DNA from: Phytophthora colocasiae | Taxonomy: Eukaryota; Oomycota; Peronosporomycetes; Peronosporales; Peronosporaceae | Assembly (NCBI GenBank): GCA_018806915.1 | Contig: JAGKQI010000092.1 | Span: forward strand, 348,501 to 412,500 | Direction: 5' to 3' | Length of the DNA stretch: 64,000 nt | In this document: positions 1 through 11,500 of the stretch, one piece after another | Position numbering within the stretch: the stretch's first letter is position 1 | Layout of the letters: the number at the start of each line of letters is the position of its first letter | The notes under the pieces: model-generated | The model's database searches: none | Seen by the model: only the letters and a program-made list of their open reading frames with translations | Told to the model about the DNA's origin: nothing | Translations under genes and position numbers: made by a program

Positions 1-1915
1 CCACCGTCACTTGTCCTCCCGTAATAGCGGCAAACGCCAGCGGGTAAGTGGCAGACGACGCGTCAACCTCCACTGACACCTCCTTTGGGTTTTCGTACAC
101 GCCGCAAGGCACACGATAGCGGTTGGGTGCAAGCGTTTCCACCGCGATACCGAACTGCTGCATGAGCTGTGTGGTCATCAGAATGTACGGCAGCGAGGTG
201 GGCTCCTCCTCTTCAAGCTCCAGCACGAGCGGCTCCTTGGCGTACGGCGCACTGATCAACACAGACGACACGTACTGACTGCTGACCTTGGCAGCTAGAC
301 GCACGGTGCCACCGCGTAGTCCCGTTCCGCGGATCGCCAGAGGGGGGCAGCCTTCGCTCTCAAGGTACGAGATCTCACAACCGTTGCTGCGCAAGGCGTC
401 CACCAATGGTGCAATCGGTCGCTCCTTCATGCGGTAATTACCCGTCACGACCACGGTACCATTGTTTTCGCTCGGCACCAGCGTCATAGCACTGGTGAGA
501 AAGCGTGCAGCAGTGCCAGCGTTGCTCAGGTAAATCTCTTCACCATCGGCCACAGTGGCAAATTTCCCCGCGGTGCCTTCCACAACAAGTACTGCACCAT
601 TGTCCTCCCACGAAAACTTAGCTCCGACCTTCTGAAGTGCGTTCATCATCACCTGCGTGTCGTCAGAGTGCAGCAGCCCTGTGATGCGGCAGGTCCCCTT
701 TCCGAGAGCTGCCATAAGCAGCACACGGTTTGAGATGGACTTGGACCCAGGGACGCGGATAATACCGTTGGCCTTCGATCCAGGCAACATGCGAACTTCC
801 TTCTCGAGAACGAGCTCAATCTGATGGTCTTTCACGGCACGAGCGTATGGGTTGGCTAGAACCTTGCCAATTTCCTCCAGCAGCACGATCTTCTTGACGC
901 CCTGGCTGTTCTTCTTGTCCACTTCCATTTTGACCAATACGTCACGTGTCGCCACATGATCCGGCACACGCACTGGAAGACCATACGCAGCCAGACAGCG
1001 GCGCAGTCGACCCACCGTGGCTGACGTGCAGACGCCCATGCCACGTGCGATCTCGGCCTCCTTGATACAGCCCATGGAGACGCACTCTCCGTGCAAGTAC
1101 TCGGGCTGGACCAGTGCCTCGATGCCGTGGCCAATACTGTGACCGAAGTTGAGGATGGCGCGCAGTCCCATCTCCTTGGTGTCCTCCGTGACGACTGTAG
1201 CCTTAACCTGCACGGTGAGCGCCACAACGCGCTGCACGACGTCCATATCGGAAAGTGAGAGGATTGTCTCGGCTGAGTTCTCCAGCAGCTCGAACAGCTC
1301 AGCATTGAAGATGGCGCCAGACTTGATGACCTCGCCCATTCCGTTGATCAGTTCGCGCTTGGGCAGCGTGTGCAGTACGCTCAGGTCGATATACACGCGC
1401 TGAGGCATGTGGAAGGCGCCCAACAGGTTCTTGCCTGCCTCCACGTCGATGCCCGTCTTGCCACCAATACTCGAGTCCACGCAGGCCAAAAGTGACGTGG
1501 GAACCTGCACAAACGGCACGCCGCGCATGTAGGTGGAAGCCACGTAGCCGGCCAGATCGCCCACCACACCACCGCCGACGGCGATGACGCACGTGTCACG
1601 ATGGCAGCGGTTGGGGAAGAGCACTTCATCCTCGATCTTGGCCTTCATCTCGCGGCACTTGGACGCTTCGCCCGCGGGCACAGCGTGCAATAACACGCGA
1701 CGCGCGGCGTTGCCCTGGGCCTGGAGCAGTTCGGCCAGCTGCGCGCGCAACGGCTCGGCGTATAGCGGGCCAACATTGGCGTCCGTGAGGATGACGAAGG
1801 TGGAGGTGGAGGGCAGACGCTGCAGCAGGTCCTCGGCCACGAAGCGGGACGGCAGCAGCGACGAGCCCAGTACGATATCGTACGAGCCGCACGGGACAAC
1901 CTGCGGCGCGGACAT
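1..1915 (-). CDS. AROM: AROM pentafunctional shikimate-pathway protein, N-terminal part (partial at window edge)
   Basis: The minus frame is open from an ATG at 1915 to the window edge, about 638 codons without a stop. Residues 1 to about 370 are 3-dehydroquinate synthase: a GGGVVGDLAGY nucleotide-binding motif near residue 113, then a PTSLLACVDSSIGGKTGID segment and a NFGHSIGHGIEAL metal-ligand segment. From about residue 385 the chain becomes EPSP synthase (GSKSISNRVLLMAALGKG, then LSNAGTAARFLTS near 465 and GNYRMKERPIAPLVDAL near 490). This order is that of the cytosolic AROM polypeptide of fungi and oomycetes, which catalyses five consecutive steps of chorismate synthesis. The shikimate kinase, dehydroquinase and shikimate dehydrogenase parts would lie beyond base 1. 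No intron or frameshift is seen in the visible part. The start is the first ATG of the frame and has an Inr-like site 23 bases upstream. Confidence 0.96.
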   Translation of the reverse strand, partial: MSAPQVVPCGSYDIVLGSSLLPSRFVAEDLLQRLPSTSTFVILTDANVGPLYAEPLRAQLAELLQAQGNAARRVLLHAVPAGEASKCREMKAKIEDEVLFPNRCHRDTCVIAVGGGVVGDLAGYVASTYMRGVPFVQVPTSLLACVDSSIGGKTGIDVEAGKNLLGAFHMPQRVYIDLSVLHTLPKRELINGMGEVIKSGAIFNAELFELLENSAETILSLSDMDVVQRVVALTVQVKATVVTEDTKEMGLRAILNFGHSIGHGIEALVQPEYLHGECVSMGCIKEAEIARGMGVCTSATVGRLRRCLAAYGLPVRVPDHVATRDVLVKMEVDKKNSQGVKKIVLLEEIGKVLANPYARAVKDHQIELVLEKEVRMLPGSKANGIIRVPGSKSISNRVLLMAALGKGTCRITGLLHSDDTQVMMNALQKVGAKFSWEDNGAVLVVEGTAGKFATVADGEEIYLSNAGTAARFLTSAMTLVPSENNGTVVVTGNYRMKERPIAPLVDALRSNGCEISYLESEGCPPLAIRGTGLRGGTVRLAAKVSSQYVSSVLISAPYAKEPLVLELEEEEPTSLPYILMTTQLMQQFGIAVETLAPNRYRVPCGVYENPKEVSVEVDASSATYPLAFAAITGGQVTV

Positions 1916-2172
1916 GCTGACGGCGGCGGATTGAATAGAAATGGCTGTGCGTGATGCAAAATAGTAGTAGGACGGACTTATATGAACAGGTACAGTAAAT
2001 GTAATTGCACCCCAGGGTGCACTAATAATTGATACTTTTGATTGGGCAGGATGATAAATTGTACCCCCAGTGGTAGTTTAGAGATGGATACATTATTGGA
2101 GCAGCTTACCGCGAATGGGGGCAGCCTCTTCCTGCACCAATACCTGCCTTGTAGATGCACAGCAGTAGCTTG
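1916..2172. other. Divergent intergenic region between AROM and the 2173 gene
   Basis: About 257 bp separate two divergent starts. Apart from the Inr-like site near 1940 I see no RNA gene, repeat or strong conserved motif; only short ORFs with no coding character are present. Confidence 0.5.
1938..1944 (-). promoter_or_regulatory. Inr-like oomycete start-site element upstream of AROM
   Basis: Read on the minus strand the site is CCATTTC, which fits the oomycete initiator consensus YCAYTYY. It lies 23 bases before the AROM ATG, a short but typical 5' leader for oomycetes. The match is only seven bases, so chance is possible. Confidence 0.4.
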
Positions 2173-2493
2173 ATGTTTCACGCTCGTCCTGCCGCACCTC
2201 GGAGAGCTCTGCTAGAGGATAATTTCAACTCAAACGCTTTGAAGACCGTAGGTGGACGAACTCATTAACGGTCGTTGCGATTGCAGGCAGACAAACTCAC
2301 TGCACATGTCCAACGTATCCTAGCGTCCATTGCCAAGCTCTCCAAGACTGACGTAGCCTTGAAGCGAGATGCTGACAGCCCTCAATCGTTCACTACTGGC
2401 GACAACGCCTCAAGCGTCACTACTACCAGCCAGGGGTCTCCGATCCTGCCAAGAGTCAGCTTTGCATTCGTCAAAGTGTCTCCTCGACATTAA
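2173..2493 (+). CDS. Small two-exon ORF, or 5' exons of the giant gene
   Basis: An ATG at 2173 opens 25 codons up to a GT at 2248. A phase-0 acceptor (ttgcag) at 2286 joins them to an ORF at 2287-2493, giving about 93 residues (MFHARPAAPRRALLED... ending ...VSPRH). The second exon has a helix-like stretch (ADKLTAHVQRILASIAKL) and a Ser/Thr-rich tail. I do not recognise a family. The TAA at 2491 is in the same reading frame as the Tudor/ARM gene starting at 2524, with only ten sense codons between stop and ATG. The segment may therefore really be the amino-terminal extension of that gene, separated by a sequence error or a splice event I could not define. As a separate gene, the 30-bp gap to the next ATG would be very small. 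Confidence 0.4.
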
Positions 2494-2523
2494 CCTGAGA
2501 GAAAAAGAATCAACGATACAGCC

Positions 2524-5500
2524 ATGCGCCCAAGCAGCAGACAGCAGCTCGGCGTGGGCGACTATGTGACTGTCAAACCCAAGCCCAGCGACAGTGGAGG
2601 CGTCAAGAAGCTCGGGCGCGTGCAGCGTCTGCGCTCCAGCGGAACCGTCGACGTGTTCTACGCCGACGGATGCGTGGAGGAGCGTGTCGGCCGCGACCGC
2701 CTCGCGCCGCCCAAATCTCCCGACACCAAGACGCCCAGCAGCAGCAAGAATGCAGCTGCAAAGACAACTGCGAGGCCGAACAGGTCGCCAGCCGCCAAAC
2801 GAGAGATCGCCCGACCGAGGACCGGCAGACAAATTCACGAGGACGAGTACGAGGAAAAGGCTCCAATTCCAAGTGCAGAGGGTCAGCGCATGTACGTCGC
2901 ACCCGCGACGGCCTCTACAGCTACGCAACGCAGAGCTCGAACGGCCGAAAGCAGGAACACCGCCACATCCAAGAAACGGCAGCCGGCTGAATCCTCTGCA
3001 CACACGGCCCGAGGGTCGCAGAGGCAGCCAGCAATATCTTCGCGTCGACAACGAGACCTCAGCGACTCGGTCGCCCAAACGCAGAAGCAGGTGGCGGAGA
3101 TCATGGAGACGATCGCCGCGGCAGACGCGGACGCAATATCAGTGGTAAGTAGTAGGTAGAGATTTATCTAGGGTGCTATGAGTTGACCTTGTTGTGGACG
3201 TGAACGAGTAGAAAAATTCGTTATCTCTGCTGCTACGCGTGATCCGATCCGCCCCTCAAATTACAGCTGAGTGCATCCACGAACAGAATGGCGAGGTACT
3301 CCTGCTAGACACAATTCAGACGCACGCTTCGCACGCAGTGCTGTTGTGCTACGGATGCGTGCTCATGCGCAAGTTATGCCATCTAAGCATCGAGTCTGCG
3401 GAGCTGTTTCTGCAGCACGGAATCATCCCCACAGTCGCCCAGGCCCTGCTGAGCTTCCCAGAGGACGCCATCCTGCAAGCGTCGGCATGTGGATGTCTCG
3501 CTGTACTTGCCCAAACCAGCGACGTCAGCAAGGATGAAATGCTGGCGATGGACGACCCGAGTGTTCTGGGACTGGTACTCACCTCTTTAGAAGCCCACCG
3601 CGAATACTCAAATCTCACGCGCCAAGTACAGATTTATGCATGTGAAGGTGAGGTGTAGACAAACGTAGGGCTGCTTGGCAAGTACTAGCTGACTGACTGT
3701 GGTGCGCCTCGCTCAGTTTTGACGGAGTTGAGCGACTACGGTGGGCCGTCGACGGTGGCCTCCCTAATCGCCTATGATCCTCGGCGAAAGACCGAGTCCC
3801 CAATCGAGTTAGCTGTCTCCCTCACGCGGCAAAGCATGGCTCGCGAAGATAAGAAAGTGACGTGTTCGTTCTGCAGTCTTTTGTTGTGGTACGTGGATGT
3901 CTGATGGTCGTAGTCATGTCGGAGTAATCTCACTTTTTTGAAACTACAGTCTTGCGTCTAATAGTTCAGCAGCGGCTGAGAGTTTGCGGGAGCTTGGTGC
4001 CATCGCAGATATCTCTGTTGTCATGGCGAAGTATCCAGTTGACGAAGGTGAAGCTGCGATCCTCTGTTTGATCTCTGCATACGACAGACACACTGAGTAC
4101 TTACATCTTCCACTTCCGATGCAGGTATTATCCGCTTCTCCGCTGCAGCCCTGCGAGAGATCGCAGAAACGAGTTTGAGTCATTCACCGTCCAAAACTGT
4201 TCATGAAAAGGCTCGAGTCATCCTAGACGAGGACCTCTCTCCTCAACCATCGAGAAGTTCGACACCAGCATTATCGACGAGGCGGGAGCGCTCGCCCAGG
4301 CCTAGTGCATCAAATAGTCGCAGTCGTGACGCATCTCCACGAGCTACTGGCAGGAGAAGCGATACCGGCCGAAAGTCAACTGGACGCCGACGACCCAAAT
4401 CTCCTACCACTCGGCCCACTACTTCGTCCGGGGTACCTGTTTCAGGCAGTGAACGTTCGTTTGGACAGCTGTCCCAAGCGCTTGGGGACGCGCCATCCGC
4501 CTCGTTCTTCACGTCTCCTGTAAAACTTTCGGACGACGTGCGGACTGTACCTTCGAAAACTTCACGACTCCCTCCCCCACGCAGTCGAGACGAACATATT
4601 CAAAGAGCAGGCGAGATAAAGCGACGGAAAAATGGAAATGGACAGCGTGATCGGCTGTTGGTGCAAACGTACGGCAGTTCGCCTTTAGGATCCAAGACCC
4701 AACGATCTGATGCTTTCGGGTCGGTGGCTGACAGGGGGCTCTCTCGCGACAGCTCGTCCGGTCGGTTTAGTCCGTTAAAGAACAACTACCTGGGGACTGA
4801 AGGCGTGACCTTTGTGATTCCACCGCCGCTATCCAGTAGTCAGTCCTTGGAGCAACCGATCACGTCACGGGGCACCAAGACGCCGACTCGACCGCACTCA
4901 GCACGTCTGACGCCTCTGGTTAACGAACGAGTGAAGATTACCACAAAGCCTACCGTTTCAAGTGGGGAGGATGCGTGGCCCCTTGAGACTAGTATGAGTA
5001 CGGGAAGCTTACGTCCGCAGACTGCTGTTGTAGTAACGAAGCTGGGCGATTCGACTAGCGGTTGGGATCGTCCAAGCGACCGAGGGCACCGCAGAAAAGA
5101 CCGCGACGATCCGAGAGAACGGGATCGAGATCGAGGCAGGCAGTCTCGATCGAGTTCTCTTGATGTTGAAGACGATTCGACAAGTAGAGAACGATACGAT
5201 GAAACTTCAAGGGATACGCCTGCACGAGTCAGCACGTCGGACATGACAGATATTGACCAATCGATGGCGGAACTGCGTGAATTTGCTCAGCAACTACTAA
5301 AGGAGGAAGCGCGGATCTCGTCGCTACTTGCGCAGACTGGTTCTAAGTCTCCCAGGTTGAACCGCATGAGTTTTTCGGACAAACTGCACAAGATGATTGA
5401 GATCGCCGAATCGTCCATGTATGAGCGTAGCCTCGCCATGGCTTCGCATACTGGAGGTGATTCTACTGCGCGGGTATCTCCTGTAACCGTAGTGGAGGCT

Positions 5501-8500
5501 CCTACGACTGGGCCGTCAAATGAATTGGCTAAAGAAGCAACTCGGAAAACGCAGCCAGTGGCTGACTCTAAAGCTACAGCTTCTGAAGGTCAGGCTGCTC
5601 CGAAAATGCTGTCGTCCGGATACAAGAAGTCGCGTGCGTCGGGCGTGAGTCAGAAGAAACAGCAGAAAGCGTCTGCTAAGCCGGGGGCCGTATCGCCGAG
5701 AGGTGAGCGAAAGGTGCTGGCCAAACTGGATCTTAATGTGCGTACGCCTTCCATCCCGTTTTTGGAGCCACTCGAGCAAGCACCTGCAAAACAAGACGCG
5801 GAGATGTTCTTGCAGCTGGAACCATCAGTGGAGGCTCTATCCAGCGTCGACGACTCTCCGCAGAAGAAAGAGGAAGACAAAGATCATCTTTACGAAGAGT
5901 CGATTCAAGAGGAAATCCCAGCTGCTGTGGAGACCCCTGTACGGGTGGAGGAGAAAGAAGCCGAACAGGTTCCCGAGCATATCGATGTGAAACACGAGGA
6001 CTCTGATTTCCACGATTTGGATGTAGTCCCAGTGGTCCCGATGGCACATGACTTGGTGGAGGAGACCCTTATTGCGGAAGAGATTGGGGTGTCTTCGCCA
6101 TTGAAAAACGAAAATGAGCCCCAGGAGATCACGACCGATAACATGCAGGTCGTACACGATACGCCGGACGATGTGTACGAGGAAGATGAGCACATGTTTG
6201 AACCGGAAGATAACTTTGTGGAAGTGGCAGTGACATCGGATAGGGAGAACGTAGAGGACTCGGATGCTGCGATGGACCAGGCTTCCTCAAGTGACAGCGA
6301 GGAGAAGAAGACTGAGGTCAATCCGGTTACAATGGATTCAAAATCGGAAGAGCGTGAGGAAGCGGAGGAATCAGGGAACAGGTTGTCTGAGGGATCTTTG
6401 CACGAGGCCATTAACGATCAAAAAAGCGAAGACAAGGAGATTGACAGCGAACAAAAGGTTACGGAGGCAGACGGCGACGACTTTGAGTTTATCGAGTTGC
6501 CTGAGTCAAGCCACGAAGATCCTCTGGTTTCACTCGACTGGGCTATGGTCCGTGATGCCTGTCACGAGATCACAAGCCAAGGAATCGCGGCTGCTTTGGC
6601 GGGGATTGACGCGATGGGGGGCATGTATGTATTGGTGCCATCATCCGAGCCAACCCCCTCACTTAATAACAACGACTCGGCCGTTAACACTCAAGTTACC
6701 ACAGAAGCGGTCAATGAAATAACTGGAGATGTCCCGCCCGTCGCGGCATCCGAGTCTGTGGTACTACATGCTCTGCAGAACGTGGTGGATTCCTTAACTC
6801 CCCCAACAGTTCTAGCCCAGGACATTCTCTCGACCACCGTCGGTCAATTGACAGCTGACAGTTTCCAGTCACTTGACGAAGACATGGCCGATGAAGTTGG
6901 TCGCATTGTGGCCTCGAGAATCGCCGAGTCGCTGAGCAATACGGTCGATCAGCTTCGCGCTGTCCCACTTGATGGCGATGGAGGGGATGCCTTCGCTCAG
7001 AGACTGAATGAGCTCGTTGCGGTAGCTGTCGAGGCGGTAGCTCAGCGAATTCGCGCAGAAAGCGATGTTGTCCCTCTTCTAACTACCGAGCAGCCTCCGT
7101 CCGTCATAATCCCGCCTCTTGATCTGCTACCTCAATCCGTCGACAACAACGTGAATGCTGAACAGTGGAGTGATCGCACCGACACTATGAAGGGTGACGA
7201 ATGTCACGTGTCCGTGCAAATGGCCAAAGCCATTCAAGACAGCGTCAACGGCATTATCGCGCTGTCACTAGTCAGTATGGTGCAGCAATTCGAGCCCTCG
7301 ACGCAGCAAGACCAAGGGCCGGAGGTGGGCGAAGATGCATCCCCGATCAAGCAGGCGGGGGGTCAGAAGGAAATGAGTGGAAACGACGACGTTCTGTCGC
7401 CGAAAGCCTCTGTTGCTGTAGGAAACTATGTGAATGGCATGATCGCTCTTTCGGTGCAGAGTTCAGTGGGGCGCGCGCTGGAGAATAGGAGCCACATGGC
7501 TGCAGTGAGCGAATTGACGGTGATGTCTGTCAACTTGCAGGATCTACCTCGCTTTCAAGATGTGGTGCTCGAATCAAAGTCCGACACGAAGCAGGGTCAT
7601 CAGTCGAACGCTGAATTGATTGAATCTGGCCGTACGGAGAACAATGAAGAGGAGGAATTGCCCGTACAGACGACCATTGCTATCAGTCGGAACATTGACG
7701 GCATTATTGCACTGTCACTCGAGAAAACAGTGAAGCAGCTGTGCTCGGTTCAGCCGGAGTCGGTTGACGACGACGATGACCAAAATTCAGGCGATCCGTC
7801 GCAGTTTCCTGCGGCCAGTGAAGAGGTTGATATCGTCTCTGAATCTATCGTGTCGAATGATGTTTCGGCTGCAATTCGGCGCAACGTCTCTGCGATTGTG
7901 GCTGTATCCCTGGAGACGGTGTTGCAGAGCTTGCACAAGGCTGACGAAAGGATGGAGGACTATCACGCGAGAGCCGATGAAAGTCAAGCTCCTGCTCTTC
8001 CAACGGAGCGGATCGTGACTGGCCTGTCAGCGTTTGATGTTGATGACCAAGATAGGCCTGGCATGGACAGTTCGGCTACCACAGAGGAGACGCATGAGCA
8101 CGACATTTGGGTCCGAGAAAATGACGTACCGGGGCTTCAGGAGTTGCCTGTGGCGATGGCTGTTTCGATCCAGCGAAGTGTGAACGCAATTTTGATGCAG
8201 GCGCTAGAGAATGTCATTACCGATTTGTCGCGGGAGTCAGACGTGCAAGGTGAGGAAGAGCCGACCGCCCCGCCAGCGATACCCGAAGCGTATTACGACC
8301 AGCATCACGTGGATTCCGTTCCATATGACCATGCCGCAGCAATGACGGCGATCGAGACTTTCGATCAGATGCATCTCCCGGAGGGTGACGACAACCAAGT
8401 GCCAGACAGAGAGAGCGAGGGGGTTTCAATTCAAATGGCAATCGCAGTCCGGTGGACGGTGAGCGGAATGATTGCTTTGGCCGTGGAGAATGCGGTGACT

Positions 8501-11500
8501 GGCATTATGTATCACAATTCACCAGTACATTCTGTGGGGACATCGCCTGTAGAGTTGGAAAGTGTGAGTGAGCAGGAAGAGGTTGAAAACCCCGCAGAAG
8601 ACGGCATTGCTCAGGAGATTTCGAGTGGCATGGCAACTGCTATTAGGCAGACGGTGGATGGGATCATTGAGCGCACGACGGATAATGTTTTAGCTCAAAT
8701 TGGCTCTCACACCGTGAAAGAACTGATTTATCAAATGGTGGAGAGAACGGCACTGTCCATGGAGCTACCGATGGAAGACCCAGTAGCTGTAGCGCCGGAT
8801 GATGAGGAGCCCGCTACTCTTCCCATTCAGATGTCGTTGGCAATTCGTCAAGCTGTGAGCGGGTTGATTGGGGTATCACTTCAATCTGCAATAGCGGATG
8901 TTATGGGGAAAGCTCCAGCACAGCTGTCGTCATCGGAAGCTCCTACTGATGACTTCAACGACGAACCCGTAACGATTGCACCTGCACATGAGCCTGCTCC
9001 TCCCAGTCATGTATCCATACCGCCGTTAAATCTACCTTTCGCGCAGAGTCACGGCCAACCACTACCTGAACAGCTTGAACTCACCGATGAAGGCGATGGA
9101 GAAGACAGCGAAGGCGTATCCGTAATGGCAGCGATCGCTGTTAGTCGTACAGTGACTGCAGTCATTGCGGCTGGTGTGGAAAAAATGCTTGACACCATGG
9201 CTAGTGTGGGCACTTCACTTGCGGCTGGGCAGGACGTTAGCACGGTGGTGACCGAAAGTTCCGTATTCGGTGGACTTGGGGGTGATTCTGTTCCATCAAA
9301 GGCGTTCAGGGACGAAGGCGACAACAAACCGGTCCAGACCAACGATGAACCTACAAATTATCATGCGCAGGGTATTGATGACTCTACGGTGGTGGATGAA
9401 GATGAATCTGAGGAGGGATTGACCCCAACGATGTCTGTTGCAGTTGCTCTCTCCGTCAAGGCGATACTGATGGAGGCGGTTAATAGAGTTTCGCGACGGG
9501 TTGATCTGCCCTGCGAATACGAGGACGACGCCAAGTTTGTGCAAGAAGAAGTTTTAGAGGCGACGTTACTGGAACAAGGCACAAATCCAGCGCTGTCACT
9601 TCTAAGAGAGAGTGGTGCGATGCAAGTTGCGCTCGCTACAGTTGTCGATACAATGACTGCAACAGCATTAGCGTCAATTACTCAAACTCTTGCGACTCAG
9701 AACAACACTAGCGAAGTGCCACATTCAAAGCCATCCGATAATCACTTCTTACAGTACACTAGCACGGAGTCTGTTCCGGAGGTGGTCGCTGAGGTGGTTG
9801 CTGAGGAACCGATCGAAGTGGCAGCGACCGTGGCTCAGGTGGTGGACGCCGTGTCTGAGGCCGCGTCTGAGGCCGAGGTGGCAGCAGCCGCTGATGCTCT
9901 GGTGAGTGCGGTGGAATCTGGTGCGCGTGCGATGGCGGAGGAGGAACAGGCCGTTGGCGAGCCGAGTGTGGCGGTGGAAGAGGAGGAGTCCGTGGCACCG
10001 GTGGCAATGAGCGAGCAGCCGGAACCGTCGTCTCCAGTTGAGGACGCCAGTGCTGTTGAGGTTGCCGCTGCCAGCGTGGCTGTCGTGGCCGCACTTGCCG
10101 AGACAGTGGACGCCGTGGAGGCCGAGTCGGAGTACGCGGACGAGGAGTTCAGAGAGGAGGCGGGCACGGAGTCTGTTCCGGAGTTGGTCGCTGAGGTGGT
10201 TGCTGAGGAACCGATCGAAGTGGCAGCGACCGTGGCTCAGGTGGTGGACGCCGTGTCTGAGGCCGCGTCTGAGGCCGAGGTGGCAGCAGCCGCTGATGCT
10301 CTGGTGAGTGCGGTGGAATCTGGTGCGCGTGCGATGGCGGAGGAGGAACAGGCCGTTGGCGAGCCGAGTGTGGCGGTGGAAGAGGAGGAGTCCGTGGCAC
10401 CGGTGGCAATGAGCGAGCAGCCGGAACCGTCGTCTCCAGTTGAGGACGCCAGTGCTGTTGAGGTTGCCGCTGCCAGCGTGGCTGTCGTGGCCGCACTTGC
10501 CGAGACAGTGGACGCCGTGGAGGCCGAGTCGGAGTACGCGGACGAGGAGTTCGGAGGAGGCGGGCACGGAGTCTGTTCCGGAGTTGGTCGCTGAGGTGGT
10601 TGCTGAGGAACCGATCGAAGTGGCAGCGACCGTGGCTCAGGTGGTGGACGCCGTGTCTGAGGCCGCTTCTTAGGCCGATGGTCACGCATCCGCTCAAGAT
10701 GTGTAGACTGCGGTGGACTCTGGTGCGCGTGCGATGGCGGAGGAGGAACAGGCCGTTGGCGAGCCGAGTGTGGCGGTGGAAGAGGAGGAGTCCGTGGCAC
10801 CGGTGGCAATGAGCGAGCAGCCGGAACCGTCGTCTCCAGTTGAGGACGCCAGTGCTGTTGAGGTTGCCGCTGCCAGCGTGGCTGTCGTGGCCGCACTTGC
10901 CGAGACAGTGGACGCCGTGGAGGCCGAGTCGGAGTACGCGGACGAGGAGTTCAGAGAGGAGGCGGGCACGGAGTCTGTTCCGGAGTTGGTCGCTGAGGTG
11001 GTTGCTGAGGAACCGATCGAAGTGGCAGCGACCGTGGCTCAGGTGGTGGACGCCGTGTCTGAGGCCGCGTCTGAGGCCGAGGTGGCAGCAGCCGCTGATG
11101 CTCTGGTGAGTGCGGTGGAATCTGGTGCGCGTGCGATGGCGGAGGAGGAACAGGCCGTTGGCGAGCCGAGTGTGGCGGTGGAAGAGGAGGAGTCCGTGGC
11201 ACCGGTGGCAATGAGCGAGCAGCCGGAACCGTCGTCTCCAGTTGAGGACGCCAGTGCTGTTGAGGTTGCCGCTGCCAGCGTGGCTGTCGTGGCCGCACTT
11301 GCCGAGACAGTGGACGCCGTGGAGGCCGAGTCGGAGTACGCGGACGAGGAGTTCAGAGAGGAGGCGGGCACGGAGTCTGTTCCGGAGGTGGTCGCTGAGG
11401 TGGTTGCTGAGGAACCGATCGAAGTGGCAGCGACCGTGGCTCAGGTGGTGGACGCCGTGTCTGAGGCCGCGTCTGAGGCCGAGGTGGCAGCAGCCGCTGA

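Noticed and set aside
856..1959. Several ORFs of 80-150 codons overlapping 856-1959 on both strands
   Set aside because: All lie over the AROM reading frame, which is longer and has clear DHQ synthase and EPSP synthase motifs.
4175..4175. TTG at 4175 as start of a separate gene
   Set aside because: The frame is open upstream and joins the ARM-like exon at 4125 through a good acceptor in the right phase, so this is inside an exon.
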